The notes below the pieces were generated by a model. The model saw nothing but the letters and a program-made list of their open reading frames with translations. It ran no database searches and was not told where the DNA came from. DNA of 54,875 bases from Azotobacter paspali (lineage in GTDB: Bacteria > Pseudomonadota > Gammaproteobacteria > Pseudomonadales > Pseudomonadaceae): the NCBI RefSeq assembly GCF_042434745.1, contig NZ_JBHLSS010000021.1, one strand, 5' to 3'. Below are positions 1 through 6,949 of this stretch, in pieces (the first letter of the stretch is position 1; each line of letters starts with the position of its first letter). Position numbers and translations under genes: made by a program.

Positions 1-118
1 CGCCGAGCAGATCTTCTACGTGGCGAGCCTGCCGGCGCACATCAACATCAATCGCCTGGAAATCATGCCGGTACGCCAGGCCTGGTCGCCTTTCGCCATC
101 GATCGCGACCCGCAATGA
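1..118 (+). CDS. C-terminal end of a short-chain dehydrogenase (YdfG-like), partial
   Basis: Only the last 38 codons lie in the window, reading in frame from base 2 to a TGA at 116-118. The peptide contains VASLPAHININRLEIMPV, which matches the conserved tail of YdfG-type NADP-dependent short-chain dehydrogenases (serine/3-hydroxy acid dehydrogenase group), where LPAHVNIN-x-LE-MMPV is typical. The catalytic Tyr/Lys and the NADP-binding N-terminus lie outside the window, so substrate cannot be judged. Family assignment rests on this short tail alone. Confidence 0.6.
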   Translation, partial: AEQIFYVASLPAHININRLEIMPVRQAWSPFAIDRDPQ

Positions 119-155
119 GAAAGGCACGTCGCATGGCGCATGGCGGCGCGCTGGC

Positions 156-866
156 TCAGAACCGTTCGCGTTCGCCCAGATAGCGCCATTGTCCCACCGG
201 CAGCCCGGCCATCGCCAGGCGGCCGATGCGGATGCGCCGCAAGGCCAGCACTTCGAGCCCGAGGCTGCGGCACATGTATTGAATCTGCCCGGCCTGCAGC
301 GCCTTGAGGGCGAAGCGCAGGTGCCTTTCACTCTGTCGGCTGACCTTACACGGCGGCAGCGGTCGGCCTTGCTGGTCGAGACCGTGGCCGAGCCGGGCCA
401 GACCGTCGGCGGCCGGCTCGCCATCGATCTCGACGACGAATTCCTGCTCCGGTGCGTCGCTTTCCTCGCCCAGTCGGCGCAGCACGCCACGCTGCTGGCT
501 GAACACTTGCAGGCCGCTGGCCGCGGGTTCCAGCGGCAACAGTGCGGTAAGCCTGCGAAAGTGCCAGGAGAGCGGGCGCCGCGGGTCGTGGTCGCTTTCC
601 GCGCGCGTCGCCGGCCCGAGGCGGGCGAGTGACTGTTCGAGGGTTTCGCCGGCCGGTTTGTGCAGCAGCAGGGTCACCGGCTCGATCGGCGCGGCCACGG
701 CATCCGGATGCAGGACGACTTCCTCGTCGCCGACCTTGAACTGCGGCTCCTCGACAACCCGTCCATCGACGTTGACCCAGCCGCCCTCGATATACAGCTC
801 GGCCTCTCGGCGCGAGCAATGGTACAGCTCGATCAGGCGTTTGGAGAGGCGGATGGGTTCGGCCAT
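156..866 (-). CDS. RsuA/RluF-type rRNA pseudouridine synthase-like protein lacking the catalytic Asp
   Basis: This 236-residue protein starts with an S4 RNA-binding domain (SKRLIELYHCSRREAELYI, about residues 6-24, then GGWVNVDGRVVEEPQFKV). It continues into an RsuA/RluF-like body ending GRLAMAGLPVGQWRYL. I chose the ATG at 866 because the S4 domain begins there; the open frame upstream to 1004 looks non-coding. In active family members the active site reads GRLD-x-x-SxGL. Here the aligned stretch reads LLPLEPAASGLQVFS, so the Arg-Leu-Asp is replaced by Leu-Glu-Pro. It may bind RNA without isomerising uridine. It is convergent with the upstream SDR and divergent from the PQQ dehydrogenase. 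Confidence 0.75.
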   Translation of the reverse strand: MAEPIRLSKRLIELYHCSRREAELYIEGGWVNVDGRVVEEPQFKVGDEEVVLHPDAVAAPIEPVTLLLHKPAGETLEQSLARLGPATRAESDHDPRRPLSWHFRRLTALLPLEPAASGLQVFSQQRGVLRRLGEESDAPEQEFVVEIDGEPAADGLARLGHGLDQQGRPLPPCKVSRQSERHLRFALKALQAGQIQYMCRSLGLEVLALRRIRIGRLAMAGLPVGQWRYLGERERF

Positions 867-1023
867 GGTGAAGGTACTCGTAAAAAGGGCGCTCATTGTA
901 CCCACCGGGGACGGCGGGATGTCCAAACCCGGTCCGGCGTTCCACCTGCAGGAACGGATCGCCGGCAAGCTGTTCCTACAATAGATTCCGCCCCGCACCC
1001 TCATTCACGAAAGGAACTCGAAC

Positions 1024-2160
1024 ATGTTTCGTCTTTGCTTCCTCGCCCTGATCTGCAGCTCCCTGTTGATTCCATCCGCCTTGGGGGCGCAGTACCCCAG
1101 CGAAAAGGGAACCGTGCAACTCGATCGGTTAGCCGGCGGTCTGGAGCATCCCTGGGCACTGGCCTTTCTGCCGGATGGCCGGAGCATGCTGGTCACCGAG
1201 CGTCCCGGCCGCTTGCGGCTGTTCGCCGACGGACGCCTGTCCGAGCCACTGGACGGGGTACCCGAGGTCTTCGCCCGCGGGCAGGGCGGACTGCTCGACG
1301 TGGCGTTGTCGCCGGGGTTCGCTGAGGACCGGTTGGTCTATCTGTCCTACGCCGAGGCCGGGGACGACGGCCAGGCCGGAACCAGCGTAGGGCGTGGCCG
1401 GCTGTCCGAGGACCTGCGTCGGCTGGAGGATTTCCAGGTGATCTTCCGCCAGCAGCCGAAGCTCTCCACCGGCATCCACTTCGGCTCGCGGCTGGTGTTC
1501 GACCGCGACGGCCACCTGTTCGTCGCTCTCGGCGAGAACAACCAGCGGCCGACCGCGCAGGACCTCGACAAGCTGCAGGGCAAGGTGGTGCGACTGTATC
1601 CGGACGGCCATGTGCCGGAGGACAACCCCTTCGTCGACCGTCAGGGCGCGCGCCCGGAGATCTGGTCCTACGGCCACCGCAACCAGCAGGGCGCCGCGCT
1701 CAATCCCTGGAGCGGCCGGCTCTGGACCCACGAGCACGGCCCGCGCGGCGGCGACGAGGTCAATATTCCGGAAGCCGGCAGGAACTATGGCTGGCCGCTG
1801 GCTACCCATGGCATCAACTATTCCTTCCTGCCGATTCCCGAAGCCCGTGGCAAGACCGTCGCAGGCACCGAACCGCCACATTACGTCTGGGAGAAATCGC
1901 CGGCGATCAGCGGCATGGCCTTCTACGATGCCGGGCGCTTTCCCGCCTGGCAGCACAGCCTGTTCATCGGCGCCTTGGTCGATCGCTGCGTGATCCGTCT
2001 GGAACTGGACGACGAACGCATCGTCCACGAGGAGCGCCTGCTGGAGGATCTGGATACCCGCATCCGCGACGTCCGCCAGGGGCCGGACGGCTATCTCTAC
2101 GTGCTGACCGACGAGGCCGACGGCAAGTTGCTGCGCCTCGGCCTGGCCGCTCGAGAGTAG
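1024..2160 (+). CDS. Periplasmic PQQ-dependent aldose sugar dehydrogenase (YliI/Asd family)
   Basis: 378 residues. A Sec signal peptide (about residues 1-22, FLALICSSLLIPSALGA) implies periplasmic location. The mature part is a soluble six-bladed beta-propeller glucose/sorbosone dehydrogenase: LEHPWALAFLPDG near the start, then ENNQRPTAQ, YGHRNQQGAA and HEHGPRGGDEVN, which carry family-typical PQQ and Ca ligands. The family oxidises aldose sugars with PQQ as cofactor and passes electrons to the respiratory chain. AAAGGA lies just upstream of the ATG. The next gene starts 35 bases after the stop, so the two may be co-transcribed. Length is normal for the family. Confidence 0.85.
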   Translation: MFRLCFLALICSSLLIPSALGAQYPSEKGTVQLDRLAGGLEHPWALAFLPDGRSMLVTERPGRLRLFADGRLSEPLDGVPEVFARGQGGLLDVALSPGFAEDRLVYLSYAEAGDDGQAGTSVGRGRLSEDLRRLEDFQVIFRQQPKLSTGIHFGSRLVFDRDGHLFVALGENNQRPTAQDLDKLQGKVVRLYPDGHVPEDNPFVDRQGARPEIWSYGHRNQQGAALNPWSGRLWTHEHGPRGGDEVNIPEAGRNYGWPLATHGINYSFLPIPEARGKTVAGTEPPHYVWEKSPAISGMAFYDAGRFPAWQHSLFIGALVDRCVIRLELDDERIVHEERLLEDLDTRIRDVRQGPDGYLYVLTDEADGKLLRLGLAARE

Positions 2161-2195
2161 GTAGAATGCCGCCCCCGGCAAGCAAGGTATTCAAG

Positions 2196-3035
2196 ATGGC
2201 ACTCATCGGACGATTCAACTCCCTGCAGGTGGTCAAGCACACGGATTTCGGCCTCTATCTCGACGATGGTGAGGACGGCGAAATCCTCCTGCCCCGGCGC
2301 TATGTGCCCAGGGACCGGCCAAGCGAGGTCGGCGACCGGCTCGACGTCTTCGTCTACCTGGACAGCGACGACCGGCTCATCGCCACCACCCTGCGGCCGA
2401 AGATCCAAGTCGGCGGCTTCGCCAGTCTCAAGGTGGTGCAGATCGACCGAGTCGGCCTGTTCCTCGACTGGGGCTTGCCCAAGGACCTGCTACTGCCCCA
2501 TTCCGAAGAAAAACGTCCACTGCAGGTCGGCGATCACTGCGTGGTCCATGCCTACCTCGACGCGCGCACCCGGCGCATCGTCGCCACTGCCCGGCTCGAC
2601 CGCTATCTGGACCGGACTTTGCCTGACTACCGGCCCGGCCAGGCTGTCGAGCTGTTGGTGGTCGAGCAGACTCCGCTGGGCTTTAAGGCGATCGTCGAGG
2701 GCCGCCATTGGGGGCTGATCCACAGGAACGAGCTGTTCAAGCCCGTTCGCCTCGGCATGCGCGAACGGGGCTACATCAGGGAAGTACGCGCCGACGGCAG
2801 GATCGGCCTGACACTGCAGCCGGCCGGCCAGGCCGCCCGCGACGAACTGGCCGAACGCATCCTCGCGCGGCTGGACGAGGAGGGCGGCACGCTGCCCTTC
2901 GGCGACAAGACCCCGCCGGAACGCATCGCCCAACTGTTCGGCGTCAGCAAGGGCAGCTTCAAGAAGGCCATCGGCGGCCTCTACAAGCAGGGCCTGATCG
3001 TCATCCACGACGACCGCATCGAACGCAGCCGATGA
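2196..3035 (+). CDS. cvfB: CvfB-family S1 RNA-binding protein
   Basis: 279 residues. Start chosen at the ATG at 2196 (MALIGRFNSLQVVKHTDFG), which is the normal N-terminus of CvfB/YitL proteins; an in-frame ATG at 2166 would add ten uncharacteristic residues. The protein contains consecutive S1-like OB folds (DFGLYLDDGEDGEILLP, then VGLFLDWGLPKDLLLP, then a third around YIREVRADGRIGLTL) and a C-terminal winged helix (RIAQLFGVSKGSFKKAIGGL). This is the CvfB architecture. The family binds RNA; its cellular role in pseudomonads is poorly defined. It is followed by tRNA-Thr on the same strand, which has its own promoter. Confidence 0.85.
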   Translation: MALIGRFNSLQVVKHTDFGLYLDDGEDGEILLPRRYVPRDRPSEVGDRLDVFVYLDSDDRLIATTLRPKIQVGGFASLKVVQIDRVGLFLDWGLPKDLLLPHSEEKRPLQVGDHCVVHAYLDARTRRIVATARLDRYLDRTLPDYRPGQAVELLVVEQTPLGFKAIVEGRHWGLIHRNELFKPVRLGMRERGYIREVRADGRIGLTLQPAGQAARDELAERILARLDEEGGTLPFGDKTPPERIAQLFGVSKGSFKKAIGGLYKQGLIVIHDDRIERSR

Positions 3036-3085
3036 CCAAGTGTCCGCAACTGCCTGATACACGGAAAAAAGTTATCGCTCGGGGG

Positions 3086-3114
3086 TTGAGCTGAGGCGGC
3101 CGAATTTGAATAAT
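3086..3114 (+). promoter_or_regulatory. Sigma-70-like promoter for tRNA-Thr
   Basis: A TTGAGC hexamer (3086-3091), a 17-base spacer and AATAAT (3109-3114) lie just upstream of the tRNA, with a predicted start near 3121. Seen by eye only; spacing and position fit a stable-RNA promoter. Confidence 0.5.
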
Positions 3115-3128
3115 GTGCGGCGTTTTCC

Positions 3129-3204
3129 GCCGGTGTAGCTCAGTCGGTAGAGCGGCTCATTCGTAATGAGAAGGTCGAGGGTTCGATTCCTTTCACCGGC
3201 ACCA
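3129..3204 (+). tRNA. tRNA-Thr (anticodon CGT)
   Basis: 76 bases with an encoded CCA at 3202-3204. The acceptor stem GCCGGTG pairs with CACCGGC. The anticodon loop TTCGTAA holds CGT at 3162-3164, and the T-arm contains GGTTCGATTCC. The sequence closely follows bacterial tRNA-Thr(CGU) such as thrW of E. coli. This tRNA is the integration site of the element to its right: its 3' half, from 3159, is repeated at 22932. The intact copy is at this end, so the tRNA stays functional after integration. Confidence 0.95.
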
Positions 3205-3244
3205 GAAAAATCAAGGCTCGCAGCGATGCGGGCCTTTTTCGTTT
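3159..3244 (+). repeat. Left attachment repeat (tRNA 3' half plus terminator)
   Basis: The first 39 bases (3159-3197, from the anticodon loop to the acceptor stem) are identical to 22932-22970. After one extra G here, the next 19 bases also match, then a TC/CT difference, then identity through the terminator to 3244. This is the classical footprint of site-specific integration into a tRNA 3' end. The copy at this end completes the tRNA. Confidence 0.85.
3213..3239 (+). terminator. Rho-independent terminator of tRNA-Thr
   Basis: AAGGC (3213-3217) pairs with GCCTT (3232-3236), and CGCA (3219-3222) with TGCG (3227-3230), around a GCGA loop, followed by a T run at 3235-3239. The hairpin lies inside the attachment repeat and is copied at the other end of the element (22984-23012). 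Confidence 0.75.
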
Positions 3245-3250
3245 TTGGAG

Positions 3251-3270
3251 CGGGCTATCACCGGGCTAGC
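3251..3270 (+). repeat. Putative integrase arm-type sites, left end
   Basis: CGGGCTATC (3251-3259) and CGGGCTAGC (3262-3270) sit just inside the left attachment repeat. The same 9-mers recur just upstream of the integrase at the right end (22792-22848). After excision both clusters would flank the joined attP, as expected for arm-type integrase or excisionase sites. Role inferred from position and repetition. Confidence 0.45.
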
Positions 3271-3411
3271 GTCAGAACAGAAAGCAGCTACTCCTTGCTC
3301 TCCCCGCCAGCTTTTGCAATCGACCAAGATCTGTACAAAAAGTAGACAGCGCAGTCCGGTGCCTGAAAGTAAACTACTGGCCCCCTGTCATAGCACCGTC
3401 CAGGAGGCGCC

Positions 3412-6400
3412 ATGGTCAAGCTGGAAGACATCAAGAAAGACGCCCTGATCCGCGGCATCGAGCCGGAGGAGATCGTTCGCATCGCCTCGGTCGAGCGCGT
3501 CGGCGAGCACGCCGTCACCGTCATCTACAAGACTAACCAGGGGCGCCTCGGCGAGCAGATGCTCTGCCGTACCGACGAGGCGCGTCTGGAGCTGGCGCAG
3601 GCGGGGCGCCCTTGGGCGTTCGACGCCTCGGCCGAAGAGTTCAAGCTTGGTCTGGAGGCGTTGCGCATTCAACTGGCCCACCTGTTCGACCCGATGATGG
3701 CGGTGCATACATCCAACGTCGAACCGTTGCCGCATCAGATTTCCGCCGTTTACGAATCCATGCTGCCGCGTCAGCCGCTGCGTTTCGTTCTGGCCGACGA
3801 CCCCGGGGCCGGCAAGACCATCATGGCGGGCCTGCTGATTCGCGAGCTGCTGATGCGTGCGGATGCCAAGCGCGTGCTGATCGTGTCGCCCGGCTCCCTG
3901 ACTGAGCAGTGGCAGGATGAGCTGCTGGAAAAGTTCGGCGTCCAGTTCGAGATCTTCAGCCGCGAGAAGATGGAGCAGAGCCCGTCCGGCAACTACTTCG
4001 AAGATCAGGACCTGATCATCGCCCGCCTGGACCAGCTCTCGCGCAATGAGGCTTACCAGCAGAAGCTGCAGGCCACCTCCTGGGATCTGATCGTCGTCGA
4101 CGAAGCCCACAAGATGTCGGCCAACTACTTCGGGCAGAAGGTCAACAAGACCCAGCGCTTCAGGCTCGGTGAGCTGCTGGGCGGCTTGTGCCGTCACTTC
4201 CTGCTGATGACCGCGACGCCCCACAACGGCAAGGAAGAGGACTTTCAGCTGTTCATGTCCCTGCTCGATGGCGACCGCTTCTACGGCAAGTTCCGCGAGG
4301 GGGCACACAAGGTCGACATCAGCGACATGATGCGGCGCATGGTCAAGGAAGAGCTGCTCAAGTTCGACGGCAAGCCGCTGTTCCCCGAGCGCCGCGCCTA
4401 CACGGCCAACTATGAGCTGTCCTGGATGGAGGCTGACCTCTACAACGAGGTCACCGACTATGTCCGCAACGAGATGAACCGCGCGGATCGCCTGCTGGAT
4501 GGCAAGCGCAAGGGCACCGTAGGCTTCGCGCTCACCCAGTTGCAGCGCCGCCTGGCCTCCAGCCCCGAGGCCATCTTCAAGTCGCTGCAGCGCCGTCGCA
4601 AGAAGCTGGAGCAGCGCCTGGATGAGATGAAGCTCGCCGCGCGAGGCATGCAGCCCGGCGTCGCCCAGACGATCGGCAGCTATGTGGTGACCAAGCAGCT
4701 CGACCTGCCGGACAACCTCGACGAGCTGGAAGAAGAACTCAGCCCCGAAGAGTACGAACTCTACGCCGAGCATGTGGTGGATCAGGCCACGGCCGCCGCG
4801 ACCATCCCCGAGCTGGAGGCGGAAATTCTCATCCTGCGCGATCTGGAGCAGCGCGCCATGGATCTGGTCAGCTCCGGCAACGACCGCAAGTGGGAAGAGC
4901 TGTCCAGCCTGCTGCAGAAGCACCCGGAAATGTTCAGACCTGATAGCAGTATGCGCAAGCTGATCATCTTCACCGAGCACCGCGACACCCTGAATTACCT
5001 GGTCACATGCATTCGCGGCATCCTCGGCAAGGCCGAGGCCGTGGTGACCATCCATGGCGGCACTAATCGCGACGACCGTCGCAAGGTGCAGGAAGAGTTC
5101 CGCCACAACCCCGAAGTGCTGGTGCTGATCGCCACCGATGCGGCGGGCGAGGGCGTGAACCTGCAGAACGCCAACCTCATGGTCAACTATGACCTGCCAT
5201 GGAACCCCAATCGTCTGGAGCAGCGTTTCGGCCGTATCCACCGTATCGGCCAGACCGAGGTCTGCCACCTGTGGAACCTGGTGGCCAACGAAACCCGTGA
5301 GGGTGAGGTATTCAAGAAGCTTCTCGAAAAGCTGGAAATTGAGCGCGCAGCTCTAGGAGGCCGGGTCTTCGACATCCTTGGCGAGGCCTTCGAGAACAAG
5401 TCGCTCAAGGATCTGTTGATCGAGGCGATCCGCTACGGCGAGCTGCCGGAAACCAAGGCCAAGCTCGATCAGGCCATCGAGGGAGCGCTGGATACCGAGC
5501 ACCTCAAGGAAATCATGCGCCGCAATGCGCTGGTCGAGCAGCACATGGGTATGGACGAGCTGTACGCGGTCAAAGAGGAGATGGATAAGGCCCAGGCGCG
5601 CAAGCTGCAGCCCTACTTCATCCGTGCCTTCTTCAGCGAGGCCTTCCGCCACCTGGGCGGCGAGATGAAGCAGCGCGAGGAAGGGCGCTACGAGATTCGC
5701 CATGTCCCCGCCGACCTGCGCGAGCGGGATCGACTGATCGGCGAGACGCGCACGCCGGTGCTGCGCAAGTACGAGCGGATCTGCTTCGAGAAGCACCTGA
5801 TCCGCCAGGACGGCAAGCCGATGGCCGACCTGATCCACCCCGGCCACCCGCTGATGCGCGCCAGCACCGACATGATCCTCGGTGTCTTCCGTGCCAAGCT
5901 CAAGCAGGGCGCCATCCTGGTCGACCCCAATGACGATGGCGTTGAGCCACGCGTGCTGTTCATGCTCGACCATAGCCTGCGCGAAGGCATGGGCGAGCAG
6001 CAGAAGACCGTCTCCCGCCGCCTGCAGTTCGTCGCCATCGACAGCAAGGGCGAGGCCGTCAATGCCGGTTGGGCGCCGCATCTCGACATGCAGGCCCTCG
6101 ATCCGGCCGACCACTACCTGGTGCAGGACATCCTCAACGCCAGCTGGATCACCCAGGATCTGGAAGCCCTGGCCCTCAACCACGCCTCTCAGCACCTGGT
6201 GCCGGCGCACTACGCCGAGGTTAAGGGCCGCCTGGTACGCCAGGCCGACAAGATCCACGCGGCGGTGCGCGAGCGGCTGATCAAGGAGATCGACTTCTGG
6301 TCGGACCGCTACTTCAAGCTCAGCGATGAGGTGCAGGCCGGCAAGCAGCCGCGCATGCAGCCGGAGAATGCCCGTCGTACAGCAGAAGAGCTCACCGCCC

Positions 6401-6948
6401 GCCTGCAGCAGCGCGAGAAAGAGCTGGAGGCCATGCGCAGCGTCGTTTCCAGCACGCCAGTGGTGATCGGCGGCGCCCTGGTAATCCCGCGCGGCCTGCT
6501 GGCGCAGCGCAAGGGCGAGACGACCTTCTGTGCCGATGCCGCAGCACGAGCCCGCATCGAGCGGCTGGCCATGCAGGCGGTGATCGAGGCCGAGGAGGCC
6601 CTCGGCCACAGCATCCGCGACGTTTCCGCCGACAAGTGCGGCTGGGACATCACCTCCCAGCCACCGCGTCAGGAACACTTGCTGCCCAATGCCCGGCACA
6701 TCGAGGTGAAGGGCCGCGCCAAGGGCCAGAGCACCATCACCGTGACCCGCAACGAGATCATCTACGGCCTCAACCAGGCGGACAAATTCATCCTCGCCAT
6801 CGTGCTGGTCGGCGAAGGCGACAGCGTCGAAGGGCCGTACTACGTGCGCAATCCCTTCAGCCAGGAACCGGACTGGGCGGAAGCCAGCAAGAACCTCGAT
6901 CTCAACCTGTTGCTGGCGCGTGCCCTCAGCCCGGCGGAGTCCCTGTGA
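3412..6948 (+). CDS. SNF2-type superfamily 2 helicase with C-terminal DUF3883 (DrmD-like)
   Basis: 1178 residues, with AGGAGG at 3402-3407 before the ATG. Helicase motifs are intact: Walker A DDPGAGKTIMAG near residue 129, DEAH (VVDEAHKM) near 229, TATPHN near 266, and motif VI RFGRIHRIGQT near 607. The C-terminal 130 residues match DUF3883 ('NO VEIN' C-terminal type) with GWDITS followed by HIEVKGR. That ExK pattern resembles restriction-endonuclease-like folds. The nearest known relatives are DISARM DrmD-like and other island-borne Swi2/Snf2 ATPases that act on DNA. First gene of the six-gene operon; the next ATG is two bases after its stop. Confidence 0.85.
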   Translation: MVKLEDIKKDALIRGIEPEEIVRIASVERVGEHAVTVIYKTNQGRLGEQMLCRTDEARLELAQAGRPWAFDASAEEFKLGLEALRIQLAHLFDPMMAVHTSNVEPLPHQISAVYESMLPRQPLRFVLADDPGAGKTIMAGLLIRELLMRADAKRVLIVSPGSLTEQWQDELLEKFGVQFEIFSREKMEQSPSGNYFEDQDLIIARLDQLSRNEAYQQKLQATSWDLIVVDEAHKMSANYFGQKVNKTQRFRLGELLGGLCRHFLLMTATPHNGKEEDFQLFMSLLDGDRFYGKFREGAHKVDISDMMRRMVKEELLKFDGKPLFPERRAYTANYELSWMEADLYNEVTDYVRNEMNRADRLLDGKRKGTVGFALTQLQRRLASSPEAIFKSLQRRRKKLEQRLDEMKLAARGMQPGVAQTIGSYVVTKQLDLPDNLDELEEELSPEEYELYAEHVVDQATAAATIPELEAEILILRDLEQRAMDLVSSGNDRKWEELSSLLQKHPEMFRPDSSMRKLIIFTEHRDTLNYLVTCIRGILGKAEAVVTIHGGTNRDDRRKVQEEFRHNPEVLVLIATDAAGEGVNLQNANLMVNYDLPWNPNRLEQRFGRIHRIGQTEVCHLWNLVANETREGEVFKKLLEKLEIERAALGGRVFDILGEAFENKSLKDLLIEAIRYGELPETKAKLDQAIEGALDTEHLKEIMRRNALVEQHMGMDELYAVKEEMDKAQARKLQPYFIRAFFSEAFRHLGGEMKQREEGRYEIRHVPADLRERDRLIGETRTPVLRKYERICFEKHLIRQDGKPMADLIHPGHPLMRASTDMILGVFRAKLKQGAILVDPNDDGVEPRVLFMLDHSLREGMGEQQKTVSRRLQFVAIDSKGEAVNAGWAPHLDMQALDPADHYLVQDILNASWITQDLEALALNHASQHLVPAHYAEVKGRLVRQADKIHAAVRERLIKEIDFWSDRYFKLSDEVQAGKQPRMQPENARRTAEELTARLQQREKELEAMRSVVSSTPVVIGGALVIPRGLLAQRKGETTFCADAAARARIERLAMQAVIEAEEALGHSIRDVSADKCGWDITSQPPRQEHLLPNARHIEVKGRAKGQSTITVTRNEIIYGLNQADKFILAIVLVGEGDSVEGPYYVRNPFSQEPDWAEASKNLDLNLLLARALSPAESL

Positions 6949-6949
6949 A

